A stretch of DNA of 64,000 nucleotides from Neoscytalidium dimidiatum (lineage: Eukaryota > Ascomycota > Dothideomycetes > Botryosphaeriales > Botryosphaeriaceae), in NCBI GenBank assembly GCA_037367355.1, contig CM074696.1:3844001-3908000 (forward strand), written 5' to 3'. Made by a program: the position numbers and the translations under genes. The notes beneath the pieces were generated by a model. The model worked only from the letters and a program-made list of their open reading frames with translations, was not told the origin of the DNA and did not search any database. Below, piece after piece: positions 11,407 through 23,134 of the stretch (positions within the stretch are counted from its first letter, which is position 1; each line of letters begins with the position of its first letter).

Positions 11407-11854
11407 GGCGGGTGGCTTTCAAAAGGGCGGACAAAATTTCGAGAGGGCAGAAAGGTCATCCACGGACCCCATCCAGGGGAGAAGAACACGAAGAGGAACA
11501 TCTGGGGCACAGGCGGAGTATATGGACAACGAGAGGGGCATGGATAACGGCACTTAACCGATATCGGTGGGAAGTGTGCCGGTGAATGGAGAAGCGGGCT
11601 GTGGCGCCATTGGTACGGCAAGTAAGGCGGACAGCGGCTCTGCCGCAAGTGCGTTAGCAAGGCCCAATGGCGAATGAGCGCGTCGATGATGAGAAAGGGT
11701 GGGTGCCGCCGCTTCTTGCCTCATCGGGAACGGCGGTCATAGGGCGGAGATAAGCTTACCGATGCCAAGCTTTGTGAGCCGACGGGAGCTTTCCATGCGG
11801 CTACGTTGACCAAGTCCTGAGCTTCCCCCGAGCTCCCACAAGCAGGCTCGCGCC
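11407..11854. promoter_or_regulatory. Divergent intergenic promoter region (MFS transporter / UFE1)
   Basis: 448 bp between the two start codons, with the genes pointing away from each other, so both promoters must lie here. I see no clear TATA box or paired operator-like site. Confidence 0.5.
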
Positions 11855-13044
11855 ATGGATCTCTCCCCAGCATTTAACGAAGCCTTGCGCCGGCATGACA
11901 AGCCGCCGATCAAGCCCCATGGTTTCGACCTGGACAGCGTCGAGGCGTTCCTGAAGGAAGCCTATCGTATTGTGAGCTGGTGCCCACGACAAACGTCATT
12001 CGCTTTCTCTAACGCGCGTGCAGAACAAACACATCTCCGAGCTCAACCAGTATCTCCGTTCCATCCGCCAGTCTTACCTGTCCGCTGCACAACCTCCGCG
12101 ACGAAGACAGCTCGGCCGCACCGATTCGTCATCTTCGATCTCGCGATCCGAGAAAGAGCGCAAATACCTTACCGATGCGCAGCGCGAGCAGATCGATGCC
12201 GAGACCAAGCAATTGCTGCGCGAGTTGACCGGGGCTATCAAAAGTCTCGCCGACGTAGAGAAGGTTCGGCAATCTACAGACGAGACGATCGCGCTGCGCA
12301 AGCGCGCCACGAAAGGACTGGGGGCGCTGGGGAGATGGGCGGCTGGGGGCGCAATCACGGCGAAAAGCCCGGAGGAGGAGTTGGAAGAAGCGAAGCAGAA
12401 CACGATCAAGATACACCGAGACAGCGTCATATGGTACCTCAGCCGCAAGCTCGAGGAGACCGGCGCGTTCCAAGCTTCAATGATGGAGATTAGGTTGGAA
12501 AGGGAGCGGGAAAAGAGTAAAAGCGTGCTTTACAAGGCGCGCGGCGTCACGGTACCGCCTATGGACGACCCGAGTGGAGGACACGGAGCAGGCGGGGGTT
12601 TCCAAGGTGGAAAGGCAGTGGGTTTAGACGAGAAAACCGGAGAGAAAGTCGAGCAGCAGTTGAGCGAGGAGCAGCTGCAGCTCTTCGCGGAAGAGAATCA
12701 GGACATGCTCAAGCATTACGAAGACACGCTCGACAAAGTGCGGTAAGTCTTCGTGTTTCCTTGCGACAGGTGAGGCGCGTCATCGTTCTGACAAACACCA
12801 CAGGGCTACGGAACGGTCGCTCCTGGAGATATCAGAGCTGCAAAGCACGCTGGCGACCAGCTTGTTTGAGCAGCAGGCGCAGATTGACCAGCTGGTCCAA
12901 GATTCGCATCTTACGGCAGAAAATGTAGGCAGCGGCAACAAGGAACTCAAGAAGGCCGCGGAGCGGAGGAGTATAGCGCAAGCTATTTTCTACGCGACGT
13001 GCGCCATGTGTGGGACGCTGGTAGTGTGGGATCTGATCATATGA
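11855..13044 (+). CDS. UFE1: ER t-SNARE of the syntaxin-18/Ufe1 family
   Basis: Exons 11855-11971, 12024-12742 and 12804-13044; introns of 52 and 61 nt (GTGAGC...GTGCAG, GTAAGT...CCACAG); 358 residues, all phases consistent. Ufe1 is the Qa-SNARE of the ER, accepting retrograde COPI vesicles with Sec20, Use1 and Sec22. The N-terminal region (MDLSPAFNEALRRH...) matches the syntaxin-18 type domain; Ser-rich linker with RTDSSSSISRSEKER; SNARE helix about residues 275-335 containing SLFEQQAQIDQLVQD with the expected central Gln; C-terminal membrane anchor AIFYATCAMCGTLVVWDLII ending at the stop. The short lumenal tail is usual for the family. Confidence 0.88.
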
Positions 13045-13794
13045 GGTAGGGTAGGGAATGGAGCATTGTCGGCGTCGACTGACCGGTGGGAGACAAGGGA
13101 ATTCAACTTCCGGATCGCAGTGGGAGCATTGCGACGGGAATCCCAATATCGATTGTGGCTCGTAAGGATTGGTCTCTACCATCCAAGCGAAGACGTCTTC
13201 AATACTGTTGAACATTTGTGTCTGGATGATTGTGTCATTTCTCATGTGAGGTTACTTGGTGAGGCTCAAAGGAGCAGGGGGCAGGAGGGACGGGCTTGCA
13301 TGTGAAGGGCGTGACTACGCGAGGCGGCGGGGGATGCGACGGCGCGGGACGGTCATCCAGACGTGATCATCTGGGGAATGAGAACCGCCAGTGGCTGGAG
13401 AACCTCGGTATCCGGGCCACGAGCGTGAACCCTGATAGAGCCGACCTCGCGTGACGGCAGCTATAAACTCGCAAGCTTCCCAGGCACACGATTACCCCAT
13501 TGCATCCGGCGCAGCTCCACCCCCAAGCGCATCCTCAGCCCATTGCGCCGCTCCTGCCTCGTCCAGGGCTCCCTTTGCTCCGTGCATCCTTCCACCCGAA
13601 AAACTCAGACAGTCAGGCGCAGCGCTCGGCCGGTCGCACCTGCAGTTTGCGCCTATTGCGGAGTCATCCGTCACCTGTTGCGGGAAAGGGAACACGAGCG
13701 TGGCACCTGGAGCCGCTCAATCGATAAGCCGATCCCTCCGGGGTACACGAAACGCGGAGAGCTGCCGTACATTAATAGCTCTAGCTCCCTCATC
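13045..13794. other. UFE1-aspartate aminotransferase intergenic region with hairpin-element relics
   Basis: No gene. Around 13208-13240 the sequence GAACATTTGTGTCTGGATGA resembles the right arm of the hairpin family with several C-to-T changes. Around 13350-13367 GGTCATCCAGACGTGA resembles a left arm with G-to-A changes. A TATAAA occurs at 13462-13467, about 330 bp before the start codon of the next gene; its use as a promoter element is uncertain. Confidence 0.4.
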
Positions 13795-15367
13795 ATGCCA
13801 CCAACATTTCCTCCAGCTTCTGCTGACCCAACCCCCGTCGTCGCCTCTGGCCCGCAATCCCCCTCTCCAGCCTCCTCTCGCTCGCGCCTGCAGCAAATAT
13901 CCGCCCACATGTCGCCCGCAAAGAGCACTGTCTTCCAGGCCGATGTCGTGCCCAAAGCTCCCGAAGATCCGCTCTTCGGCCTGATGGCCGCCTACCGCGC
14001 CGACACATTCCCCCAGAAGGTCGACCTGGGTATCGGCGCGTATCGTGACGACAATGCGAAGCCGTGGGTGCTGCCCGTCGTGAAGAAGGTGACCTCCCAG
14101 ACGCTCAGAGACCCCTCCCTCGCCGCGCCGCCCCGCCCCGCGTCACTGCGCGACTGTCCATGCTGACTGGAAGCGATCCTATAGGCCGACGAGATCCTCC
14201 GCAATGACCCCGAGCTCAACCACGAGTACCTGCCCATCGCGGGCATGCCGCAGTTCACCACCGCCTCGCAGAAGCTGATACTGGGCGCCGACAGCCCCGC
14301 CATCGCCGAAAAGCGCGTACGTGTGCTCCTTGGCTGTTGAGGGCTGTGCCTCTTGCTGCATGCATGCTTGACACACGATTAGTCACGGAAATGGTCCCAC
14401 TGACACGACTTCTATGCACAAACAGGTTACCAGTCTGCAGACCATTTCCGGCACGGGAGCTGTGCACCTGGGCGCTCTCTTCCTCGCCAAATTCTACAAT
14501 AAGAACGCCGACAAGACCGTCTACTTCTCGAATCCCACCTGGGCGAATCACAACCAGATCTTCACCAATGTCTCCTTCCCCGTCAAGACCTACCCTTACT
14601 TCTCCGCCCAGACTCGCGGCCTCGACTTCGATGGCATGATCTCAGCCATCAGGAACGCTCCCGATGGCAGCATCATCCTCCTGCACGCCTGCGCCCACAA
14701 CCCCACTGGCGTCGACCCGACACAAGAGCAATGGAAGGCCATCGCCGACGTCATCCGCGCGAAGAACCACTTCCCCTTCTTCGACTGCGCCTACCAGGGC
14801 TTCGCCTCGGGCGACCTGGCTAAGGACGGCTGGGCGATCCGCTACTTTGTCGAGCAGGGCTTCGAGCTGGTCGTCGCGCAGTCGTACGCCAAGAACTTTG
14901 GCCTGTACGGCGAGCGTGCAGGCTGCTTCCACTTCGTCACTGGCCCCGGCCCCGGTGCGACCGACGTTGTGGAGCGCGTCGACTCGCAGCTGAAGATCCT
15001 CCAGCGCTCCGAGATCAGCAACCCGCCCGCGTATGGCGCGCGCATCGCGTCGACGGTGCTCAATGACCCCGCCCTCTTCGCCGAGTGGGAGGAGAACCTC
15101 CGCACCATGAGCGGCCGCATCATCGACATGCGCACCGCCCTCCGCAAGAAGCTCGAGGAGCTAGGTACTCCTGGCACCTGGAACCACATCACCGACCAGA
15201 TCGGCATGTTCAGCTTCACCGGCCTGACCGAGGCCCAGGTCCTCAAGATCCGCGCTGATGCGCACGTCTACATGACGAAGAATGGCCGCATCTCAATGGC
15301 TGGCTTGAACACGAAGAACGTGGATTACGTCGCCAAGGCCATCGACAAGACTGTGAGGGAGGCGTAA
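13795..15367 (+). CDS. Aspartate aminotransferase (class I PLP-dependent)
   Basis: Exons 13795-14088, 14185-14316 and 14426-15367; introns of 96 and 109 nt; 455 residues. It interconverts aspartate and 2-oxoglutarate with oxaloacetate and glutamate. Signatures: VDLGIGAYRDDNAKPWVLP near residues 77-95, SGTGAVHLGALFL, the HACAHNPTGVDPT loop, the PLP-binding Lys about residue 298 in SYAKNFGLYGERAG, and the C-terminal NGRISMAGLN with the substrate-binding Arg. The frame is open upstream to 13543, but I chose the ATG at 13795: the extra stretch is not conserved-looking. About 40 Ser/Pro-rich residues precede the core, so cytosolic or mitochondrial location cannot be decided; the core resembles the cytosolic enzyme. 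Confidence 0.92.
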
Positions 15368-16778
15368 AGGTCGTTAGTTCGGGTGAAGAAGTAAGCATCG
15401 GGATACGCGGACATCCATGCAATGCATTTTTTTGCGGAATGAAATAAAAAAACATGGCCAAGCATGGCTTCGGGGATGTTGTACTAGATAGAATCAAGGT
15501 TGCCTTTTGGCTGATCGCGTCAAGACGCGGAATCGATTCGGGCCCTCCAGGGTCCTTCTCTGCTCCATTTCTGTGTCTGCTCCATCTTCAAGTGAACGTG
15601 TACCATATTCGTTATGGCTTGAAGGTGACATTACGGTGGGCTCTGTACCTTTATCTTTTCTTTTTTTTTTTTTTTCTTTTTCAAAAATATGTGAGTTGGA
15701 AGTGAGATTGAAGATAAGTCCGTAGCTCGCCCTTACGTCGTCACGCTAGCTACCACGATTGGTACATGCAACAATTATTGCAGCCAAACGCAATGAGACG
15801 GCTGGTAAGACTTTATATACGTCACATAAAGTTAAAGTGCATGAGGCTCATAAGCGAAAAAGTGGCCCGGTAGGAGGAGCGAGCGTGCGCAAAACAAATC
15901 CCGGTACTTCCGAAATAGGAAGCCGGTATAAACACACGAACACAAGGCAAAACGGTTCGGACGCAGGTCGAGCTAACCACCCGGCCCACTCCGCCCGGGG
16001 GCCTCCGGTAATCACCCTGACATACGCGGAATATTACATCGCGCTAGCTTGGCCACAGTACCTGCTGCTTCCGTGCTATCTGAAGTCCGCGGAATTATTT
16101 ATGTAGAGCACGGATGGAGCCAGATGCTGTCTTACCTAACGCGTTTTCTTTTTCCCCACGTCGGCGTTTGCGGCTCGCCACTGTTTCTGGTCGGGTTGTT
16201 GTGACGCAGGAGAGACGATCCAAACGGCATGAAATGCCAATTCTCTGGATAAGTGGAATATGGCTCCCTCCGCTATGCAGCCTCGCTTGAATCAACTGGA
16301 AATAACAAGCTCGATGAACAACGCACTTTGTCTCCTATACCAATCCTTCCTTTTAGATGCAATTGAGATATTACCCTTTCCATGGGTTCCCAATTGGGCA
16401 ATATGTATGAAGAGATCATGCTTCGTAGAGAGATATGATTCCCACAAATCATGCTTCCGCAAATATACCCACAACAATATTGGTGTCCCCCTCTGTTGGT
16501 TCTTCTTCCATCGTACAATTCCCCTCCCGGCATGCATGCTCTACAATAAGCAGCACTGAAGGTCCCTGAATCGAGGCCGTTCTCAGGACCGGAACGATCC
16601 GCCCTAATGCACCCGTAAAAGTTTCAGCGTAAAGAACATCCTCATTCCGGTAGCGAAGCTGGGGAATCTAAAAAAAAAAAAAAAAAGGCAGTGACGGAAA
16701 GAAGACTTCTCATCCTCCCGCTCTCCCTCCACCCTTCGCTACCGGGGACACACACACACATGCACACCAAGGGAGGAC
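15368..16778. other. Intergenic region between convergent genes
   Basis: 1.4 kb between the 3' ends of the aminotransferase and the BTB gene. It holds a T-tract (15658-15676), an A-tract (16671-16686) and a short CA run (16748-16760). Open frames are short and without recognisable motifs. Confidence 0.45.
15443..15448 (+). terminator. Candidate polyadenylation signal AATAAA
   Basis: Canonical AATAAA 76 nt beyond the aminotransferase stop codon, in an A-rich context. Confidence 0.45.
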
Positions 16779-17917
16779 TCAGCCATGACTAACCCTCGCC
16801 CTCTTCCTCGCGCTCCTCGGCGCGTCCGCGCTACTGCTCGGCGCCGACGCCGGCGCAGCGACGACCCCGACCACCGGCTCGCCCGGCTCGCCGCGCTGCT
16901 GCCTCTTCTCCTTCTGGTCGAGCACCAGGCTCAGGACGTCGAAGCCGAACTGCGGGAACTCGAGGCACATCTGGCGGAACTCGCGCTCGGCCTGGTGGCG
17001 CAGCACGTGGCTGCGGTGGGCCCAGAACGCGGCGACGGGGCGGCGGATGGTGGCGTCGTCCGGGCTGGTGTTGGCGTAGACGTAGCGCGCGTACGCGATC
17101 TCGCCGCGCGCCGTCGACTCGGTGCGGTGGATCTTGCCGTGCGCCAGCGCCTTGAGCTCCGGCAGCCCGAACTTGTCCGCCAGCGTGTAGACGCGCGCGT
17201 GCTTGAGCAGCGAGACGCCCGCCGTGTCCGGGCTGGGCACCGTCGGGTCCGGCTCGAGCCTGGAGTCGCGGTCCGAGGTCAGCCGTTTGGGGAAGTATTC
17301 GTTGTGGTAGAGGTACTCGAGGAGCGAGCCCATCGCGTCGAGGTCTTCGTCCGGGAGCTCGATGCGGCGGTGCTGGTTAGGAGCAGGGGTTTTTTTGTTA
17401 GCGAGTGGGTTGAGGGGAGAGGATTGAGGGGGAGGGGGAGGTAGCGTACGGGCTCGTTCTCGCTGAACTGGGCGCAGCGCTGCTCGAAGTAGGGGGATTT
17501 AGTGAGGAGCGCTTGATGCGCGGTGAGGAGGGTTTGTTCGTCGCCTTGGCCAACGACGAGCTCGATTATTGGGGATTTAAGGTAGCTGCATTCAGTGCCA
17601 CGTCAGTGTCTGTCCGCTGGTTGATCCTGGCTTTCAACTGCTCTATGTGAAGCAATATCTATGTCTGCAGCCTTGCAGTATACGATGGTCTCTGGGTTGC
17701 GTAGCTCTTACTCCAGGAATTTGATGATCTTGGGTGTTTCTGGCTCGATCTCGGCCATCTCGATGGGCTCGTCATTATCATCGTTGTCGCCGCCCGCCTG
17801 CCGTTCGGCTGCTGCGTTTGTGTCCTCGGCCGCTGCGTACTCGCCGCTACCACCCATCTCGATGTCGCCGGCGGGAGTGATCTCGACCGGCGTTTCGTTC
17901 GACTGTTGGTCTGCCAT
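16779..17917 (-). CDS. BTB/POZ domain protein
   Basis: Exons (minus) 17917-17712, 17585-17450 and 17372-16779; introns of 126 and 77 nt (GTAAGA...TGCAG, GTACGC...ACCAG); 311 residues, phases consistent. The first 65 residues are acidic and low-complexity (MADQQSNETPVEITPAGDIE...). The BTB fold follows: IIELVVGQGDEQTLLTAHQA, LLTKSPYFEQRCA, RIELPDEDLDAMGSLLEYLY, then ARVYTLADKFGLPELKALA. The C-terminus is basic (SARKRARVSHG), which could be a nuclear signal. Fungal BTB proteins of this kind are of unknown function; some act as Cul3 adaptors. The initial Met is backed by continuity of the acidic exon into KFLDYLKSP across the splice. Confidence 0.8.
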
Positions 17918-18485
17918 CGCTCGAGGAGGTTAAATTACGACCGTATACTATAGCGTTGTGGTCACAATAGACGGTGGTCGAGTTGGCGCGCTCGCGCGAC
18001 ACGTCCGTCGAAAGTAGTAGTGAATGTGCAATCGGCGACTGAAATCAAAGAAAAATATTGACAGTGACTCAATTGATATACACGTGCGCGCAACGAAAAG
18101 GCCGAGCGAAGGGCGGAGTCGGGACACAAAAGGACAGTGGCAGGTTTGCTCTTGTTTGAACGAGGTGGTGAGGCTGGGCCGGTGCGTCGGAGCTCTGCAG
18201 CAAGCGGAGAGCTTCGAGAGAGCTCGGTCCCCGGCATGCAAACACAGCCTTCGAGTCTTGGCAACGCCTGTACCTGCGTCGCAAGCACATTCTGGGCGTG
18301 TGAAAACGCAAGAGCTTGCTTCGTTCTGCGGTTTGGTCTCAAAATTGAATTCTCAACATGGTAATTACAACATGTAGGCTACATGATGGCCTATCCAACG
18401 GCCAGAGTAACAATAGACGTGCACTGTCTGTGTGCAACCCCGCCAACGCCTCGTATCAAATCTTTCGAACGTTAATTATACACAT
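17918..18485. other. Intergenic region upstream of the BTB gene
   Basis: 568 bp between two minus-strand genes. It must hold the BTB promoter and the 3' UTR of the PAP2 gene. No other feature recognised. Confidence 0.45.
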
Positions 18486-19854
18486 TTAAAGTCTGCCGCC
18501 ACGCTCCCGGAATCTTTCGCCAGTCGAGGGAATCGGCTTCTCCGCCCGCAACAGCCACAAGAACCAGTCCTCAAGCGGCAAGAAGACGAAGAAGACTTGG
18601 TTGCAAGCGTAGGCAATAAAGACGTAGCAGGTTGCAACAACGGCGTCAAGGAAATAATGGTTCGCAGTGGCTACGATGACGGTCAAAATGAACGAGGGGT
18701 AGCCAATACCCACGATCAGATAGAAGAGCTTCCAGAATGCCGACTTCCTCATCTCGCCGCGCTCCAGGGTGCGGCGGAAGAGGCCTGAATGATAAATGAG
18801 CGTCATGCCGATGCAGAAAGAGTAGCCAAAATGCATCGATGGCATCGCCGCAAGCGAGTTGACGTATTTGCCGCTCATCCACACGCTCTGCGCATCGTCG
18901 TGGCGCACGGTATCCAAGAATCCATATTCCCTCGGCAGGAGACGCGGCGGCATACACGGGTAGAAAATGAAGGTCAAGAAGGCCAGGAAATTGGTCAAGG
19001 TCATGGTACGGCGGGCGACGGCGAACGTAGGGTGCGACGGCGCGATGTAGTAGTACCAGCAGATAAACCTGTAAATCATTGTTAAAACGCTGATTCGTGC
19101 AGTGAAGATCGAGTCGAGAATCAACGCAAATCCTTACCCAACAGTGCCCGGAATATGGATCAGCGCATACGCCTTGTTCAACGCCGTCAGAGCGTCCTGG
19201 TGGCCGTGCATGAACCACTGCTGGACCTGCCGCTCCTGGACTGGGAAGAGCCAGCTGAATCCGCTCAAGTGCTCGAATTTCAACACGTTTATTCCATGCT
19301 CCTGCGCGACGTTCCAAATGCCAGTCTTCGCGAAAATGCGTTGCGACGTGATCGCTGTCATGCGGTAGAAGGCGTAGTTGATAATCCAGTAGAACATCTC
19401 GATCAAGAACGGGAACTTCTGGAGGATGCGGCTGTGGATGTTATTCTTGAACCGCGACGTGTTCGGAGTCTGCACGACGATACCGCAGCAGCACTTCCGC
19501 TGCTTGGGCAGATGCTTTGCAGCCGCGATCGGGTCCTGGGCGTCGTCCTCGTTCTCAGAGTCGTAGCGCAGCAACTCGTCGCTCGAACGGCCCGAGCCGG
19601 GTTCGTCGTCCAGTATAGACTTGTATCCCTTTGGCTTGCGACGTATCGAATAACCTTTCCGCCTCGTCATGTACATGGCACCGAACAGGATTGATGCCAC
19701 CATCTGTAGCGGATTGTTAGCCCCAACCTTCGTCCCTCAGACCGCAGAACCGTGTTGTACATACTATGGGCTCAGCCCATCCGGGCAACACCCAAGCCGG
19801 CTTGCTGTTCCATACCGGCTCCTCGATCGGGTATGTAATCGTGTCCGGCTTCAT
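18486..19854 (-). CDS. PAP2-superfamily integral membrane protein (Aur1-like)
   Basis: Exons (minus) 19854-19765, 19703-19138 and 19068-18486; introns of 61 and 69 nt (GTATGT...CTACAG, GTAAGG...TTACAG); 412 residues. The first exon gives MKPDTITYPIEEPVWNSKPA then WVLPGWAEPI, giving a natural start. The protein has several membrane segments and the two PAP2 catalytic signatures: SLAAMPSMHFGYSF (Ser-x-x-x-Pro-Ser-x-His) and NHYFLDAVVA with the active-site His and Asp. This arrangement is shared by Aur1-type inositol phosphorylceramide synthases and lipid phosphatases; the substrate cannot be told. A cytoplasmic acidic stretch (RYDSENEDDAQDP) precedes the membrane core. Confidence 0.82.
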
Positions 19855-21018
19855 TTTTGGCGACGGTGCAGGGAGACGACGGATCTACCGGGAGTCGCCG
19901 GACTATGTTGTATGTGCACCCAGTGCGGTTGGGACGGATGGACGGCGGTAGAGACAGGAGACGCGGGCGGCATGCGGGAGCTGGCGGTGGGAGGAGAGAA
20001 GGAAAGGTAAGCCGCACGGAGCGGTGTCGATGATGGAGGAGTACGACACGAGTTGGCAGGGCTGGGCCCCAAGGCCGAACGTCTCCCCCTTCAGGCGTCG
20101 GACCGTAATAATCGCCAGCCCCCGGTACACGCGTTCTCCCAGATGAACAGGGATGGCGGCTGCTCGCGTGCCTCATTGTGTCGGTGCCAAGGCTGCATGA
20201 GTCGCGCTAGCCTAAGGACAGCGTAGATCGGGGTGTGGCTGCTCGTAAGAATACATCGCCAGCGTGAACCAACAGCGCCAGCCGCGCCGCTGGCGTCAAG
20301 CCATCGCCATGGCAAAGCGATCGTTGTCAACGCCCCCAAGTCTTGACCAACACACCACGTGCAGATCCGGGATCCGGCCTTCCGGGCACAGGGGGTAACG
20401 ACTCTAGTGATACCACGCACAGCAGATGACAGAAGAAGCCACAGCATAATATGCAGAGCCAGTGGAAGCAGTCGCCCGGACGTGAGTATTATGTAAGGCT
20501 GGTAACATCTACGTCCGGATGACTGCTTCTACTACCTATGCAAATCATGTTGTGGTTTACAGGGTGGTTCCTCTATCATTTGCTAAGCACGGCGCGACAT
20601 GTCTAGCCAATCCGGGGCATTATACATTTCGCTACCCGCTGTAGGGGGTTAGCCACCACCGAACGTCCAGCACAGCCTCCTGCCAACACGGCTAGTAGAA
20701 GACGTGTAGGTACCAAATTTCAACAGCGATTGCCATACGAGTGACGCGTACATTGTGAACAGTATATACAGATGATGAGATAAAGCTCCCTGACGCCCAT
20801 CCTAGATGCTCATCCATATACTATAAACGTATACGAAGTACGAGTACGCCTGTCCTCCCGACATGTGACATGCTTATGTCATCCACCAATGATCGCCCGT
20901 CAATCGTGATTCGCGAGTCAATACCATCTAGCCAAGCCAACGCCAAACGAGATCCTATTTGCATTGTATGCCTTCCTTTTGAGTTGCGAACAACTTTTCC
21001 TTATATTTCGACAATGGG
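19855..21018. other. Intergenic region containing hairpin element copy C
   Basis: Between the start of the PAP2 gene and the 3' end of the C2H2 regulator gene. Apart from the hairpin at 20453-20542 I see no gene or repeat; open frames are short. Confidence 0.45.
20453..20542. repeat. Hairpin element copy C
   Basis: Left arm 20453-20484 (GAAGCAGTCGCCCGGACGT at its inner end), right arm about 20509-20542 (ACGTCCGGATGACTGCTTC). The outer arms (AGCCAGTG against TAGTAG on the complement) pair less well. The spacer ends in ACATCT, as in copies D and E. Confidence 0.85.
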
Positions 21019-22172
21019 CTAAATAGCAGACTGAGAAAGGTGATGGACTTCAACATTGAGACCCGGGTGTTGTTTTGCGATATGTCGTCGAAGGTTGTCG
21101 AGTCTGCCAATGACAGCCGTGCAATCGTGGGCGGGACACTGATGTCCAGGCTTGGTTGCTTCATGAGTATCTTGGTGACGTCGGAGATCCTTAGGGTGTA
21201 CAAATCGCATCCCGCAGGCCGAACAGCAGTGCCTTCGTTTGGAGCCGCCATGGTACCTTCGGTGACGCCTGAGACAGAAAGTTAGTTAGCATGCTATTCT
21301 TCCACGACAGCCGAGAAAGTTCGCACCTCAGATCATCCTTGTTTTGAAAAGCCCTTGGACAATCAGGGCATGAATGGCTGGTATAACTTGTATGAGAAGT
21401 GGTGACGCTGCTATCAGATCGCAGGTCGTCCTCGGGCTCGGTCCTTGCACGGCTGGGTACAGGCAGATATGGCGACGGAGGTCCCAGGCGCGTTGATAGT
21501 GGCGATCCAATGGTACTGGACTCCCGATCGCCAGCGTGATAGGTGTTTTGCAACCACAAGTCCATGCTCTCCGCACCGTCTGAGCCCTCGACCCTTATTG
21601 TGGGCATGCCCTCCGGCGCGGGGCCACCCTGGATAGGAAAGCTCTCCGCCATCAGGTCATTCCCGGAAGAAAATGCAGAACTGTTGTAGTTCATCGGTGC
21701 GACGGTGGGCGGGGGCTCGGTGGAAGGTGGTGGCGCGAACGGGCCGCCAAAGAGCAGTTGAGGGTCTATACCAACCGATGAGTTTCCATCTGCACTGGCC
21801 GCGTACCCGTTGAACAGCGAGCAGCCCCAGTCCTTCGAGTCGTTGGGGGTGGGGAACTGGTTTGAGGCATCGCCAAAATTGCTATTGGAGTAGAAACTAG
21901 TCGGCGGGGTGATGACATTCGCGGAAGGGTGGTCGAGCCTGGCTGATGATCCCACAGACTGCAAAGAGTGAGCGCAACATACAGCAGGATATGGGAGGGG
22001 GACTGACCTGATCGATATCTAGAGCGAGGTCCTGAAAATCATACGAAACCGTAGACTGCGTATCAAAGGTAGACTCGAAGCCGTTGGCGCTCGGGTCAAC
22101 CGCCGGGTAGCTATTCCATGGCTGCAGATGTTGTCCTCCCTTCTCTTTAGCACGTCGGTGTTGGTTGTTCAT
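21019..22172 (-). CDS. C2H2 zinc-finger transcription factor
   Basis: Exons (minus) 22172-22008, 21958-21327 and 21268-21019; introns of 49 and 58 nt; 348 residues. The last intron splits finger 1; joined, it reads CPDCPRAF...LRRHRRYH (Cys2, 12 residues, His-x3-His). Finger 2 is CSACGMRFVHPKDLRRHQDTH and finger 3 CPAHDC...NLRRHIAKQH. The N-terminal 230 residues are low-complexity and rich in Ser, Pro, Asn and Asp, like an activation region. This architecture (three fingers at the C-terminus) is common in fungal regulators of unknown target. It is divergent from AFG1, with 962 bp between the two starts. Confidence 0.85.
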
Positions 22173-23134
22173 TGGTACTCTGGGTTAGATGCAAAATGCG
22201 AGCGACTGAGTGAGTGTGTAAGCCGGCAGCCATGAAAGACGCCCCAGGCACAAGGAGGGGACGAGGATGGCGGCCGTAGGGGAGGGAACCGCGGAGGAGG
22301 AGGGCTCGGAAGAAAGTAAGCTGGGCTCGCAGCAGTCACGGGCGGTCAAGTAAGTGGTCGACTGGAGCGGGCGGCCTCCTGGAGGGCTCTGCGTGCTGGG
22401 ATGGGGCTATGCTGCGAGAGCACGTCTCCCATCTGCGCCAGGAAAACTCATAGATGGGAGACGTCGGGCAGAGGGATCAGTCTGACGGCAAGAGGATATT
22501 TGAGAAGGCGCGAGGTGGGATGTTTCCGAGCGTAAGGTTTGTGAGGCATGAAAGCCTTGCGCGGCGGGTTGAGCATGCGGAGAGCTGAAGGCTGCTGGAG
22601 CCTATGGGTGCGCTCCGGCGGGGCTTGGCCGCGACGATTGGTTGCTCCACGTGATGGGCGAGTGCTGGCGTCGACCAGGCTGCCGCTGTGGAGCTGAGGG
22701 AACCGACTGCATTCATTGGCGAGCGAATTTGGAGACAGAGTGTATGGTAACTCTCCGGGACGGAGGGCCTATAAACAAAGCAGACCCTGAGTCTTAAGCG
22801 CGCCTGATTTAGACTGTTTGCTATGGTCGGCCCTACGCAGCTACGTCATTTGCCGAGCATGTCTCCGACTGGACGCTTAGGTGCTTGGGTTTGGCGGCCG
22901 ACCGGCTGGCAGACCATGTGCCGAGTCCACCGCCCGAGCTTAACCAGCCCTCTACCAGTTTCACCTCCGCCGCCAAACTCCCACCAAGACTCTCTTTCAC
23001 ATGTCGGCGCCCGAGCTGCGACGCCTCCTGCCTCTCGCGATCCCTTCGCAGTCTGTCAGCTCTCTCCTGCCGGTCTTGTTATGATATAGACCTACAATCT
23101 CCATCCGCGTCAAACCCGCACATCTCCCGCGAAG
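22173..23134. promoter_or_regulatory. Divergent promoter region (C2H2 regulator / AFG1)
   Basis: 962 bp between two divergent starts. It contains a perfect 13-bp inverted repeat (22422-22464) and TATAAA at 22770-22775 on the AFG1 side, about 360 bp upstream of that start codon. Confidence 0.5.
22422..22464. repeat. Perfect 13-bp inverted repeat
   Basis: ACGTCTCCCATCT at 22422-22434 is the exact reverse complement of AGATGGGAGACGT at 22452-22464; spacer 17 nt. It lies 250 bp upstream of the C2H2 gene start and is unrelated to the hairpin family. Confidence 0.8.

Noticed and set aside
13543..13794. Upstream in-frame extension of aspartate aminotransferase
   Set aside because: The 84 additional codons (Cys/Arg/Ser-rich) do not resemble a targeting peptide or family sequence; more likely 5' UTR.
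16785..17444. 219-codon plus-strand frame
   Set aside because: Antisense to the BTB exons; Arg/Leu/Val-rich without domains.
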